Origin: Legionella hackeliae
GTDB lineage: Bacteria > Pseudomonadota > Gammaproteobacteria > Legionellales > Legionellaceae
Assembly: GCF_000953655.1 (NCBI RefSeq)
Contig: NZ_LN681225.1
Location: 2,755,001 to 2,819,000, forward strand
Length of the DNA: 64,000 nucleotides
Reading direction: 5' to 3'
A program made the position numbers and the translations under genes. Shown here one piece after another: positions 37,293-46,565 of this stretch (position 1 is its first letter; every line of letters starts with the position of its first letter). The notes beneath the pieces are model-generated. The model had not been told where the DNA came from, did no database searches, and saw nothing but the letters and a program-made list of their open reading frames with translations.

Positions 37293-37679
37293 CTAAATCT
37301 TGAATTTGGTAATCATGCTGTAGCCGACATAGCCTGCTACAATACTGATGGCAAGATAAGTAATCCCCATCACAGCAAATGTACCAAAGGCCACCATAGA
37401 ACCATCATTTTTCTTGGATTCTTCAATGCCATGCTGAATGGTGGTGATGAATTTAATAAAACTCATGACAGCAGCAATAAAAAGCAATAATCCCAAGCCT
37501 TGACGAACATAGTTACCTGTAACTGTCATCATGCTTTTATTACCATCACTGATGTCATCGGCATTAGAGATTTTTGGAAACCAGTTGTCGGCAAACAATG
37601 CAGGCGTATAATTTAAAGTAATGAGTCCTGCACCCATTCGTTGCCCCCATTTTTTGACATCTGCAATTGGCTTTTTCAT
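37293..37679 (-). CDS. Conjugative transfer membrane protein, TIGR03745 (DUF2976)-type
   Basis: 128 residues with an N-terminal export-like part, YVRQGLGLLLFIAAVMSF as first membrane segment, and a second near the end (AVMGITYLAISIVAGYV). Small two-span proteins of this family sit in the pilin/VirB3-like position of GI-type T4SS; it may be a pilin subunit. Confidence 0.85.
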   Translation of the reverse strand: MKKPIADVKKWGQRMGAGLITLNYTPALFADNWFPKISNADDISDGNKSMMTVTGNYVRQGLGLLLFIAAVMSFIKFITTIQHGIEESKKNDGSMVAFGTFAVMGITYLAISIVAGYVGYSMITKFKI

Positions 37680-37681
37680 GA

Positions 37682-37951
37682 TTAATTCCCCTTAACGATT
37701 AAAATTAGAATGAATAAACAAAATCCGAGAACAATGCGGATTAAGCGGGAACCTAGGAGGATAAGAAATCCTTCTTGTTCTTTTTCTGTATTGCCCATGA
37801 ATTGATTAATGCACCAAATAAGGCCAATAATGACGAGCATGATGGCGACAAATCGGATGCTGCTTGAGTAGGCACTTGCAGTTGTATCGCCTGCAGCTTG
37901 TTTAAAACTGGAAGCAAAAGTTTTGGCAATATCTACTTTGCTCATAGTCAC
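37682..37951 (-). CDS. Small membrane protein, TIGR03758 (DUF3262)-type
   Basis: 89 residues. SSFKQAAGD, a membrane segment (FVAIMLVIIGLIWCINQF) and a second (IVLGFCLFILILIV) define this two-span family, another pilin-like candidate. Overlaps the RAQPRD gene by 4 bp. Confidence 0.86.
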   Translation of the reverse strand: MTMSKVDIAKTFASSFKQAAGDTTASAYSSSIRFVAIMLVIIGLIWCINQFMGNTEKEQEGFLILLGSRLIRIVLGFCLFILILIVKGN

Positions 37952-38271
37952 TTTCCTATAAAATCCAACGCTAACGGCTTGATGGTTTTAGGTTCAATGG
38001 CTGGTTTATTGATGTAATCAATCAGCGCATTACGAATGGACAGTAAATCGGTACGAAGGCCTGCATGTGTTTTTCCATCAGAGCCTTCATAATTTTCTAT
38101 ATGCAATTGGAAGCGGGTATTCGGTTCAATTTCCTTTTTCGCTTCATCAAGCAAAGGCATGATGGCATTAATCTGATTAATTATTCTGACCAGCGTTTGG
38201 TTGAGTGCATCGTCACTCGCATGAGAGGCTATTGGCAGACTTAATATGAGTAATAACAATAATCGTTTCAT
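37948..38271 (-). CDS. RAQPRD-family conjugative element protein (TIGR01690)
   Basis: 107 residues, cleavable signal peptide (LPIASHA). The family's paired-helix pattern is present (TRFQLHIENYEG... LRTDLLSIRNALIDYIN), although the RAQPRD string itself is replaced by EPKTIKP-like sequence. Periplasmic, function unknown, always found in GI-type transfer blocks. Confidence 0.78.
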   Translation of the reverse strand: MKRLLLLLILSLPIASHASDDALNQTLVRIINQINAIMPLLDEAKKEIEPNTRFQLHIENYEGSDGKTHAGLRTDLLSIRNALIDYINKPAIEPKTIKPLALDFIGK

Positions 38272-38280
38272 GTTTTTCTC

Positions 38281-38979
38281 CTACAAATACTTTTTAAATC
38301 GACTTGCGGTGATTGAAACCGTGATGCCTAACAATAGGCTTGCAGGTACAAAAACAAAGGCAGGCGTGATGCTTATGGGCAGCGCAAGCCATAAGCTTAA
38401 TACCAGTAAAAGGCCTCGCTTGGCGTGGCGATTTAGTTGGTGAAAGACATAGGATGATTCACGGCCTAATGATGCGGTGCGGATAGCGCGTTGATTTAAC
38501 CCATCAACCAGTCCAACCACGACCATTAATAAAAACAGAGGGATAGCCGAAATCAGAATAACCAGTTTGATGAACATTACTTGAGTAGTTAATCCCATCA
38601 GTAACCAAACTTGATTGGCAATTAGGATAAAATCTTGTGCTATTTCATTTAAATCGTTGGTTTCATCAGACATCACCTCATCCAGCCCTTTTTTAATCAG
38701 GGAGCCTGTTTGTGCTGCTTTGTTGGCAACATCTTGAGTAGGAATGGTTTTTAACCAGGATTTAATGGTGTTAGCAACACTCATTCCGTTAAATGCGGTA
38801 ATTGCTTGCGTTTGTTTTTGAGAAAGTGTTGTAACTGAACTAAACGCTTTTTCAAACCCTAAACAGCACCAAAGACTGGATACCCAACCCATAAGGATTA
38901 ACCAGCCCAATAAAACAAGCAGCATAAAACTCATGACCGTTTTTTTGGAGGGTTTGGGCGTTGCAGTCCTTATTGCCAT
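38281..38979 (-). CDS. Integrating conjugative element membrane protein, PFL_4697/TIGR03747-type
   Basis: 232 residues with four membrane segments and the diagnostic VGLVDGLNQRAIRTASLGRESSYVFHQ loop region (positions about 160-185). In other GI-type elements it sits next to traD; here traD has moved to the far end of the operon and this protein lies among the early genes. Confidence 0.86.
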   Translation of the reverse strand: MAIRTATPKPSKKTVMSFMLLVLLGWLILMGWVSSLWCCLGFEKAFSSVTTLSQKQTQAITAFNGMSVANTIKSWLKTIPTQDVANKAAQTGSLIKKGLDEVMSDETNDLNEIAQDFILIANQVWLLMGLTTQVMFIKLVILISAIPLFLLMVVVGLVDGLNQRAIRTASLGRESSYVFHQLNRHAKRGLLLVLSLWLALPISITPAFVFVPASLLLGITVSITASRFKKYL

Positions 38980-39443
38980 AATTCTTCCCCAAAGAAAGCA
39001 AGTGGGTAATGGGTTTCTTGAAAGAGTTCCATTAAGTCATCCACGTTAGCCGGTAATAAAGACGCTTTAATGAGGCGTTGTAACGCCTGAAGTTGTTCAC
39101 TGGTATTAATGTTGGCGACAAAGCCCAAGGCTTGTGCTTCTTCCAACTTTTTCGCGTTTTTTTGCAACCAAAGGTATGAGTCCGTATCATTCCCAATGAT
39201 GAACACGGGGTTTGAGAAATTAACGAGTGTGAGAGTTCGCTTTTCTACTTTGCCAGCAGTGGCTTTACTTGATACTGGCAGCCTTGCATCCAGTTTTTCT
39301 TGTAGTTTTAAAGATTCTTCGGTGAGCTGGGCTTGGCTTTCTTTAATGAATTGCTCCATGTTAATGGCATAGCAGGACGTAATCATCAACAATACATAGA
39401 GTATAGCTGACTTTTTCATATTAAAACCTCCCCAAATCAACAA
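38970..39443 (-). CDS. Integrating conjugative element protein, PFL_4695/TIGR03765-like
   Basis: 157 residues. True start is probably the Met at residue 8 (MKKSAILYVLLMITSCYA), which begins a signal peptide. The C-terminal part PVFIIGNDTDSYLWLQKN, LGFVANINTSEQLQALQRL and THYPLAFFGEELW fits the family. Periplasmic; role unknown. Overlaps its downstream neighbour by 10 bp. Confidence 0.8.
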   Translation of the reverse strand: MLIWGGFNMKKSAILYVLLMITSCYAINMEQFIKESQAQLTEESLKLQEKLDARLPVSSKATAGKVEKRTLTLVNFSNPVFIIGNDTDSYLWLQKNAKKLEEAQALGFVANINTSEQLQALQRLIKASLLPANVDDLMELFQETHYPLAFFGEELWQ

Positions 39444-40278
39444 TGCTGGAATGGCCGTTTTGGGAAAGTAGCAACAGGGGTAGTGACTTTTTGACTTTGA
39501 GTGATTGGTAGCTTAGTTCGCCGTGGTTAAGGGTAATACGGCCACCATTTACAAGATGTTGTGGTATTTGATGTTGATTTGCCCAGATTTGGATTGTCGT
39601 ATCATTCATGTCCAGTAACATCAGATGCAACCGTGCATTTGGTGTTTGCTCTATGGCATCAAAGAGCATCAGCAAAATGGTTTTTACAGAATCTTGTTCT
39701 TTGATAAAGAAAAACAGCGTATCGCCTTGGCTTAATTGCACCGGTTTGTGGGCATAGGGTGAATAAGGGGATGGATCAAAATCACCAATCACAGGAACAT
39801 TAACAAACAACTTGTTATAGGCTTTGTAAAAGGCATTGTTCCAGGCGATATTTTTAGCCACTTTCTGGGCTTCCTGTCTTGCTGCCAACTCTGCAAAATG
39901 GTTGCGTTCGGTTTCATTTCTGGCATTAAGACCCAGAATATCAATGGGGGTTTGTCTTAAGCCTTTGTAGTAGAGTTTACTTTTATTTTGCATAAGCAGG
40001 ACATAACGTTTTTCTTCATCAGATGTTAATCCCCACACTTTAGCTTCATGCAGTTGGGTATCGGTCAGTGTAATTTTATTGATGTCTTGCTCTGAGGTCA
40101 GAGCGTCTTCATTAACCGTTAACCCTGTTTTTGCCAATGTTTTATCTTCAATGCCAAAGTGATTTAAGGGCTGTTGATTTAATCCTGGAATAGTTAGATC
40201 TGCATGTACTGCATGACAGGCTAATATGGGAATCAGAAAAGCAGAATACTTAAGCATCAGATTCCCCCTGCAACACAT
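39421..40278 (-). CDS. Integrating conjugative element protein, PFL_4693/TIGR03759-type
   Basis: 285 residues; the Met at residue 8 starts a signal peptide (LIPILACHAVHA). The segment AKVWGLTSDEEKRYVLLMQ followed by LGLNARNETERNHFAELAARQE is diagnostic. The C-terminal half looks thioredoxin-like in layout but lacks a CxxC. Envelope protein of the transfer system. Confidence 0.86.
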   Translation of the reverse strand: MCCRGNLMLKYSAFLIPILACHAVHADLTIPGLNQQPLNHFGIEDKTLAKTGLTVNEDALTSEQDINKITLTDTQLHEAKVWGLTSDEEKRYVLLMQNKSKLYYKGLRQTPIDILGLNARNETERNHFAELAARQEAQKVAKNIAWNNAFYKAYNKLFVNVPVIGDFDPSPYSPYAHKPVQLSQGDTLFFFIKEQDSVKTILLMLFDAIEQTPNARLHLMLLDMNDTTIQIWANQHQIPQHLVNGGRITLNHGELSYQSLKVKKSLPLLLLSQNGHSSIVDLGRF

Positions 40279-40864
40279 CCATCCTCACCACAACATGCTC
40301 TTTATTACCGTTTTCCAATTCCATGCGTTGTAGACCGAAGTCAATACTTAATACGGTCCAGCCAGCTAGTTGGTCGCTTTTTTCCAAAGGCACTGTTTTA
40401 AAGTTATAAGCCACTGTAGCCACACTGACTTGCTGAATGCTGTCTATACTGATGACTTTAAACGGTAAGTTGCTCGAGGGCAGGTATTTAATGGGATGCT
40501 GCTTTTTATCCAAAGACATCACCATTTCACGTAGTACATCCAGCTTTTGTGTTAATTCAGCACGATTATCATTGATCAGGCGATTAAGATCTGTTTCATT
40601 GTGATTTTTGAGCTGTTCAATCAAGGAGGTCAGTTTATGAAAATCCTGGTTAATAGCGGTTAAATCTACTGTCTCAACGGGCTTTTTAACTTCCTCATGC
40701 AAAGTACCAAGCTGTGCTTGCAAGGTATCAAGACGATGTGAAATAACATCTGAATCATTCGTTTTATTTGTTGGAAAATAGTTAGTGCCAACAATAACAC
40801 CCACCAAAGTCAAGCCTAAACCTGCTGCCAATAAATACTTTAAGGTTGTTGCGCTATTGATCAT
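40250..40864 (-). CDS. Membrane-anchored coiled-coil protein of the transfer operon
   Basis: 204 residues: one N-terminal membrane segment (LAAGLGLTLVGVIVG), a coiled coil (about 38-120) and a small C-terminal domain with LPFKVISIDSIQQVSVATVAYN. No family recognised. Start and stop overlap both neighbours by 4-28 bp, so it belongs to the operon. Perhaps a periplasmic scaffold. Confidence 0.72.
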   Translation of the reverse strand: MINSATTLKYLLAAGLGLTLVGVIVGTNYFPTNKTNDSDVISHRLDTLQAQLGTLHEEVKKPVETVDLTAINQDFHKLTSLIEQLKNHNETDLNRLINDNRAELTQKLDVLREMVMSLDKKQHPIKYLPSSNLPFKVISIDSIQQVSVATVAYNFKTVPLEKSDQLAGWTVLSIDFGLQRMELENGNKEHVVVRMDVLQGESDA

Positions 40865-41295
40865 GATTTACCCCAATTTCGTACTCCAGCTTTTAATTTG
40901 AAATTTACCTGCCGCAATAAGGGATCTTCGATCAAGCCAAAGGACTGTTGGCCAACAAGGACTTCAAGTCCGTCTTTAACAGTCAAAGGGCCGAGATTTC
41001 TATCAATCTGAGGTAAGGCTTGGTGCATGACGGTTTGTAGGCTTTCAGGTTGCTTTTCTTTCGATACCAGAGAAAACCCTGAAAACTTTAACCACCATTC
41101 AACTGCCTGACTTATGGTTTGTACTTCTTGAGGGAAATGGACTTGTTGAATGGCAAGGAGTGGATTGATCTGGGCTGCTAATGGTTTGTTAGCAACGGTT
41201 GCATAGCGGTTTATCTGGGTAACATTTGCAGCAATAGAGCAGAGTGATGTTAGACCTAGTGCGCCAATTAAAGATATTTGAACGCTAGTTTTCAT
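40861..41295 (-). CDS. PilL N-terminal-like conjugative region protein (TIGR03748-type)
   Basis: 144 residues with a signal peptide (GLTSLCSIAA). NRYATVANKPLAAQINPL, a middle WWLKFSGFSLV and DGLEVLVGQQSFGLIEDP fit the family that begins many GI-type transfer blocks. Its ATG overlaps the stop of lvrC (ATGA), so it is coupled to the CsrA-like regulator. Confidence 0.83.
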   Translation of the reverse strand: MKTSVQISLIGALGLTSLCSIAANVTQINRYATVANKPLAAQINPLLAIQQVHFPQEVQTISQAVEWWLKFSGFSLVSKEKQPESLQTVMHQALPQIDRNLGPLTVKDGLEVLVGQQSFGLIEDPLLRQVNFKLKAGVRNWGKS

Positions 41296-41489
41296 TTTGA
41301 TATCTCTTTATCGTTGTTTTGAGGATTGGTTTGTTTTCTTAAAAAAATTTCTTTTCGATCAACATCAATATGAGCTGGAGCCTTAATGCCTAAAGCGACT
41401 ACTCCTCTTCGTTGATAAATGACATGTATTTCAATCTGTCCTTTATCAATTAATATTTGCTCACCCTTTTTTCTTGTCAGTACCAACAT
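41292..41489 (-). CDS. lvrC: CsrA-family RNA-binding regulator LvrC/CsrT
   Basis: 65 residues. MLVLTRKKGEQILI at the start and IDVDRKEIFLRKQ keep the RNA-binding core of CsrA (basic residue after LT, and the conserved Arg of the HREE-like motif). Shorter tail and several changes mark it as an element-borne paralogue, as known for lvr/csrT genes in Legionella elements. It probably represses or times translation of transfer genes and may act on host CsrA targets. It is last in lvrABC and coupled to the first transfer gene. Confidence 0.92.
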   Translation of the reverse strand: MLVLTRKKGEQILIDKGQIEIHVIYQRRGVVALGIKAPAHIDVDRKEIFLRKQTNPQNNDKEISK

Positions 41490-41508
41490 TATTTTTCTCC
41501 GGTTATTT

Positions 41509-41958
41509 TTATTTCATGTTTAAGATTGCTTTTATTTTTTTCAGGTATGTATTGGCAACAACAGGGTCACAAGGTTTGTAAGGTTCTCTGTGAAAACACT
41601 GTTTTTTTCTGGATGATAGTTGCTTACAACACTCAATAAATTGCGCCAGCGCAGGCGGCATTTCGCGGTTTTTAAGACACTCATCAATTGCTTGCTCAAT
41701 TAACTGCACATCGAATCCTTCTAGTGCTTTTGACCATTCTTGACGTGCAAAATTTGAATAAGCTTCATTCTTGAATTGGCTACGCCATATGTGTCCATAG
41801 AAGGTTGAAAATTTCAGAAACAGTTTGTTGACTTGCTCAATGCAATTTCCAGAGGTTTTGGAACTCCGCGTCACTGAAACTTGGGCTTTCACGCAACTCT
41901 GTAGTCCTGATGCTGTTTGTAGATGATGCGTATTTACGATTTGTTTCATGGATTGCAT
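41509..41958 (-). CDS. lvrB: LvrB, element-borne protein
   Basis: I prefer the Met at 41958 (MQSMKQIVN). About 149 residues; its 5' end overlaps lvrA by about 120 bp in another frame. The central part (KLFLKFSTFYGHIWRS, W.KALEGFD, MPPALAQFIECCK) has the spacing seen in lambda P-type replication proteins. That likeness is by eye. Conserved between lvrA and lvrC in Legionella elements; its function is not established. Confidence 0.82.
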   Translation of the reverse strand: MQSMKQIVNTHHLQTASGLQSCVKAQVSVTRSSKTSGNCIEQVNKLFLKFSTFYGHIWRSQFKNEAYSNFARQEWSKALEGFDVQLIEQAIDECLKNREMPPALAQFIECCKQLSSRKKQCFHREPYKPCDPVVANTYLKKIKAILNMK

Positions 41959-42709
41959 AGTTATTCTCCTTGGCTTCAAGATTTGTTGATGTTGTATCCC
42001 AGCATCTCTGTGTTAACCAATTTGCTGGATATTTCCAGGATGGAACCCAAACGCCTTCGACGCGTTTTTTTGTCTCAAGTTGAATTTGTTCGGTTAAGCG
42101 GGCTATGATTTGCTGGACTAAACTCTGAGAAGGCTTTAGTTTTTTAAATACTTCAAAAGCGTTTTTTTTTTCTTTTTTCAGAGGGTACAGATCCCAGAAG
42201 ACATCAAAGGCTTGTGATAAAGAAATAAAAAAATAATTATTATTATCTTGAGGAGTGGCGGGTTCACCCTTTGGGGTTGTGTCGGGATCTAGTTTATTCG
42301 TATTGGATTTTGTTGAGTCTAATAGACTTTTTTGTGGTTCTTGAGGTGCGCTATAGTCATGTGGTTTTATGGCGGCTTTATTATGAACAGAATCATGCCT
42401 GTCCAGTAATAAACAACGCAAAACAAGCTTCCTTTCCCAAGACTGGATTTGAATTAACCCAGCTTTCTCAAGCCCTTTCAAAGCACGTCGTAATTGATCT
42501 TTACTTGGGCTACCGCTTTTAATACCAGAATGAGGTTCTATGTAAAGTGCTTCACTCAATGATTGATAACTAATACCACGACGAATGCCGACTACCCCCG
42601 TTTTGTAATCAACGTAGGGTTTAATGCCTTGAAGATAACTTAATTGTTGCAGATAAGGTAAACCACTGAGTGCAGAAAGTTCCTGATGTGTGATAATAAA
42701 AAATTCCAT
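41837..42709 (-). CDS. lvrA: LvrA, element-borne DNA-binding-type protein
   Basis: Start ATG 42709, preceded by AGGT. About 290 residues: an N-terminal winged-helix-like region with QLRRALKGLEKAGLIQIQ (about 75-95), a low-complexity linker, and a C-terminal FDVFWDLYPLKKEKKNAF...WKYPANWL part like phage replication O-type proteins. First gene of the leftward operon, divergent from a CI-type repressor, hence likely under its control. Confidence 0.83.
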   Translation of the reverse strand: MEFFIITHQELSALSGLPYLQQLSYLQGIKPYVDYKTGVVGIRRGISYQSLSEALYIEPHSGIKSGSPSKDQLRRALKGLEKAGLIQIQSWERKLVLRCLLLDRHDSVHNKAAIKPHDYSAPQEPQKSLLDSTKSNTNKLDPDTTPKGEPATPQDNNNYFFISLSQAFDVFWDLYPLKKEKKNAFEVFKKLKPSQSLVQQIIARLTEQIQLETKKRVEGVWVPSWKYPANWLTQRCWDTTSTNLEAKENNYAIHETNRKYASSTNSIRTTELRESPSFSDAEFQNLWKLH

Positions 42710-42893
42710 AGCATGACCTATTATCAATGAATAAAAAAGAAAAATAAAACAGGATGTGATTTTTAAGTAAATTTATGATTAAATATGCTAAGTATAACTA
42801 ATTTAAAAAGCACAAATAGTTTTAATTAATTAATTATATAAAACGAAACGTGTTTTTGTCAATGGGTATGTTTCATTTTTTTGAAGGATCATA
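42710..42893. promoter_or_regulatory. Divergent lvrR/lvrA promoter region
   Basis: 184 bp, very AT-rich, with repeated TAATTAATTA and a loose GAAAC...GTTTC dyad (about 42843-42874) just before lvrR. Both the repressor and the long transfer operon must be transcribed from here. Operator sites are expected but not defined. Confidence 0.5.
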
Positions 42894-43556
42894 ATGGATA
42901 TTAGAGAACAAATAGGTAATCGTATTACCAAAGCTCGTAAAGAACTGGGTATTACAATTAAAGAATTAGCAGCAAGAACGGCGAAACTTTCTCCTGCAAG
43001 AATTAGTAATTGGGAGCAGGGAACGCGAAGTCCTGGGCCATTGGAAGCTAAATTGCTTGCCGATCAGTTAAATGTGTCTGCTTCTTACTTGTTATGCTTA
43101 ACAGATAATCCGCAAGGAGATTTGATTCAGAGTCCTAAAAATAAATTTCGGCATATCCCAATATTGAGTATTAAGGATGCGATACATGCTAGGGAAATTT
43201 TAGAGCAACAAGAACCTTTTGTTTTTGAAAAAACAATTTTGATTGATTCAATGAATCCTTCGATTAAAAGTCCAGCACTATTTGCGACCTCAGTAGAAGA
43301 TAGCAGTATGCAACCGGAACTTATTCCAGGAAATGTAATAGTTGTGGACGGTGAGTTACAACCTAATCCAGGTAACTATGTTCTAGTTTATTTAACACAA
43401 AAAAAACAAACGGTATTGCGAAGATATGGAGAAGCAGATAGTTGCCACTTTCAGTTATTAGCAAGTAGTGATTTATGGGCAACAGTCAGTATTAAGGATG
43501 TTCACGAGGCTCAGATAATAGGGGTTGTTGTAGAAATTAGAAAGTATCTGCGGTGA
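42894..43556 (+). CDS. lvrR: CI-type repressor with S24 peptidase domain (LvrR)
   Basis: 220 residues. N-terminal HTH (ITIKELAARTAKLSPARISNWEQG) and a C-terminal S24/LexA-like domain with VEDSSMQPELIPGN holding the nucleophile Ser, and VLRRYGE. Such proteins repress element genes and self-cleave after RecA activation, so DNA damage may induce transfer. Divergent from lvrA. Confidence 0.92.
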   Translation: MDIREQIGNRITKARKELGITIKELAARTAKLSPARISNWEQGTRSPGPLEAKLLADQLNVSASYLLCLTDNPQGDLIQSPKNKFRHIPILSIKDAIHAREILEQQEPFVFEKTILIDSMNPSIKSPALFATSVEDSSMQPELIPGNVIVVDGELQPNPGNYVLVYLTQKKQTVLRRYGEADSCHFQLLASSDLWATVSIKDVHEAQIIGVVVEIRKYLR

Positions 43557-43589
43557 TTTTTTGTAGAGCATTCAAGAATAAGAACTCAT

Positions 43590-44330
43590 ATGATGCATTA
43601 TAACTTAAAAGGAAAAACGGCCTTAATTACTGGCGCTTCCAGTGGTTTAGGTAAAATTATGCCCTTTTGTGTTAGCTGAGTATGGTTAAGGTGATTTTGA
43701 TTGCCAGAAGTCAGAAAGCGTTGCATGCTGCTAATTAGCAAATTCCCAATTGCTCATTTTATTATTATGGATTGTACAGACTGGAAAGTCAGTAAGAGCT
43801 ACCTTCCAACTGATTGAAGATTACTATCGAATTGATATTTGTATCAATAATGCAGGCATTGCCAAACTAACACCCCTATCTGAAGGATCAGATCACCAAG
43901 ATTTTGAACACATAATACAAACCAATCTGATGGGTACTTGGTATGTCACTAAATCTATTGCAGGACAAATGTAAAATCTATTCTAGGGTCAATTATGAAT
44001 GTATCTAGCGTCATTTGGGCTAATAACTCCGAGAAGAATTGGTTGTTATGCCGTTTTAAAAACGGAAGTTCTTCAAAATAAGCAAGGCACTAGTGGGAGA
44101 ACTATCAAAGGTAAATATTCGTATCAATTGCATTGCTCTTGGACTATTTCATACCTTTGATCAATTGTAAATTAAATACTGCTGATACAAAAGAAGAGAC
44201 GGTTCAAAAGATTTCATTACAGTTTGTAGGATCTCCTGCTGATCTTGATGGTTCGATTCTTTATTTAGCCTCTAATGATACTTCAAGGTATTATGGGTAC
44301 AGGCAGCTGCCTAGTTGTCTATGTCGAACT
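43590..44330 (+). pseudogene. Short-chain dehydrogenase remnant
   Basis: Pieces in several frames: LKGKTALITGASSGLGK (from 43590), then IDICINNAGIAKLTPL and FEHIIQTNLMGTWYVTKSI (43840-43970), NVSS (near 44000), and VGSPADLDGSILYLASND (44225-44285). These are the cofactor loop, NNAG, NVSS and C-terminal parts of an SDR in the right order, broken by stops and frameshifts. Downstream DNA to 45035 is also non-coding, with a vague GNAT-like trace near 44690-44840. Confidence 0.85.
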
Positions 44331-45035
44331 CTCTTGAGGTGTTACATGACGATATCTTTTCGCAGCCTTATCTGGGCAGGATTTCCTACTTCTTTTAAAA
44401 TGATTAGAAGAGCCCCGTGTCAAACCTGATCGAATAAGTGAAGTAGTTTGAACACTGGATAAAAATCACTCGAAAATACAGCAACTATATAAATTAATAT
44501 AAGATAGAGAATGGAAAGAAACTCCATTTTGCTTTTATTATTTAACTGGATGAGCAACTCATAGGATACATTCCGTATTATGATGTGCCCGATTTTCTTA
44601 CGGTACCTGCAATATCTTGTGATTTTCTAAACATTGCCGCTGTTGATTTCTATCTTAGTGAAGAATAAATTTTAGAATACGGGATTGGTTGCGCGGCACT
44701 GATGCAATTTATTCAGCATACTGTTTTTAATCAATTTGATACGACGCTAGTCACCCCAGAGATTAATAAACAGAGTGAAACCGCATGTTATCAAAAAGAC
44801 GGGATTTATCGCTGAAAAATGTGGATTTATTTTGGAGGCGATACTTAAAAAACATTGTGTGAATTCTTTATTTGCAAAACCATCAACTGGTTTTATTCTT
44901 TACTCAAAAAGGAACGAGAAAAATGACTGAAATAAAAAAATCATGTGCAATAGTGAGCAGGTGGTCTCTTCCAATCCTAGAGAATGTAACATAATATGAA
45001 ATAAAAATGTTTTGTTCACGTTACAGAAGATCTAG
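44331..45035. other. Decayed intergenic DNA
   Basis: No intact gene. Around 44690-44840 short plus-strand pieces (LMQFIQHTVFNQFDT; TPEINKQSETACYQKDGIY) resemble the acetyl-CoA-binding end of a GNAT enzyme but are interrupted by stops. Confidence 0.4.
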
Positions 45036-46565
45036 ATGCAAAAGATCAAAAAAAAAGGAGAAGTCATCGATCAACTAATATTTGCTGATCGCATGATAAT
45101 ATTAAATAAGAATTTGCTATTAAGCATCCCAGCTAATTTCTCATGTACTTTATTAGTCTATCTAAGCCTATATCAAATAGTAAATCAAAAAACTCTTTTA
45201 ATTTGGTTTATAACCACATTATCAGTTTTTGTTTTGCATGGCGCTCTCTTTTTATTTAATTGTTATCGCCCCTTACGATTAAAATCCTATTTAAAAATAA
45301 TAATAAGTCTAGTAGTTATTTATGGTGGTTTATGGGGAGCAGCAGCTACGTTGCTTATACCTTATGGACTTTTATTAAACCTAATGTTTGTTATTATCGT
45401 TATTGTTGGAGTAACCTCTGGAGGGCTACATATCCTGCAGCCAAATTATTTAGTGAGTATCTTATTTTTTTCATTAACAACCATCCCACTCAGTATCTGG
45501 CTATTTTATCAAAAAGGAATTATCTACTGGTTATTGGGAACCGCTATGATAATTTACTTTTGCTTTCTATCTATTGTTTCTTGGATGGGTTATAGGCTTC
45601 TTAATAAAAATTTTAAATTACGTTACGAGAATTATGATTTAATTAATAAGTTGTTAGAAATGAATAACTCTTTAGAAGAAAGTGAGTCTCGGTTTCGTTG
45701 TGCATTCAATTCCGCTGCTATTGGTATGGCTATAATCTCTCTAGAAGGGCGATGGCTAAAAGTAAATGAAGCACTTTCGGAGATTGTTGGTTACTCAGAA
45801 AAGGAATTATTACAAACTGATTTTCAATCTATTACCTATCCAGATGATTTAGATCTGGATTTAAGTTATGTACGACAATTACTTGCCGGTGATATAAAAT
45901 TTTATCATATGGAAAAACGCTACATTCATAAAAATGGTAGCATCATATGGATCCTACTAAACGGCGGTTTAATTCGAAACAATGAAAATAAGCCGCTCTA
46001 TTTTATTGCACAAATTCAGAATATTGATGCTCAAAAAAGAGCAGAGCAAGAACTCATGCATATCGCTCATCATGATATTTTAACAGGATTAGAGAATAGA
46101 AAAAAATTAGAAATATCATTTGATCATGCTTTAGCCTATGCAAAAAGCCACCAAAAAAAAATTGCCGTAATGTTTTTGGATCTTGACAATTTTAAAAAAA
46201 TAAATGACAAATTTGGGCATGATATAGGAGATCTTTTACTCATAGAAATTGCACAAATATTAAAATCATCTCTACGCTCAACTGATATAATTGCCCGACT
46301 TGGAGGAGATGAGTTCATCATTGCTCTTACTGAACTAGCTAACATATGTTCAGTTATGGAAATAGCAAGAAACATTCTTATTGCCATAGAAAAACCTATA
46401 ATGATCAAACAACAACGAATTTTAATTACAGGTAGCATTGGTATAAGCTTATGCCCAGATGACGGTAACAACTTAAACACCTTAATTAAAAAAGCCGATG
46501 AAGCTTTGTACTATGTGAAAAGTATAGGAAAAAGTAACTTTCGATTATCAAGTTGGTCAGTGTAA
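45036..46565 (+). CDS. Membrane-bound PAS-GGDEF diguanylate cyclase
   Basis: Makes cyclic di-GMP from two GTP. 509 residues: about six membrane segments (25-190), a PAS domain (about 215-335, with MAIISLEGRWLKVNEALSEIVGYS), and a GGDEF domain ending the protein. The active site is LGGDEFIIAL, with the inhibitory I-site RSTD five residues before it, so product feedback is likely. No EAL domain. It stands alone between decayed regions. Confidence 0.93.
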   Translation: MQKIKKKGEVIDQLIFADRMIILNKNLLLSIPANFSCTLLVYLSLYQIVNQKTLLIWFITTLSVFVLHGALFLFNCYRPLRLKSYLKIIISLVVIYGGLWGAAATLLIPYGLLLNLMFVIIVIVGVTSGGLHILQPNYLVSILFFSLTTIPLSIWLFYQKGIIYWLLGTAMIIYFCFLSIVSWMGYRLLNKNFKLRYENYDLINKLLEMNNSLEESESRFRCAFNSAAIGMAIISLEGRWLKVNEALSEIVGYSEKELLQTDFQSITYPDDLDLDLSYVRQLLAGDIKFYHMEKRYIHKNGSIIWILLNGGLIRNNENKPLYFIAQIQNIDAQKRAEQELMHIAHHDILTGLENRKKLEISFDHALAYAKSHQKKIAVMFLDLDNFKKINDKFGHDIGDLLLIEIAQILKSSLRSTDIIARLGGDEFIIALTELANICSVMEIARNILIAIEKPIMIKQQRILITGSIGISLCPDDGNNLNTLIKKADEALYYVKSIGKSNFRLSSWSV

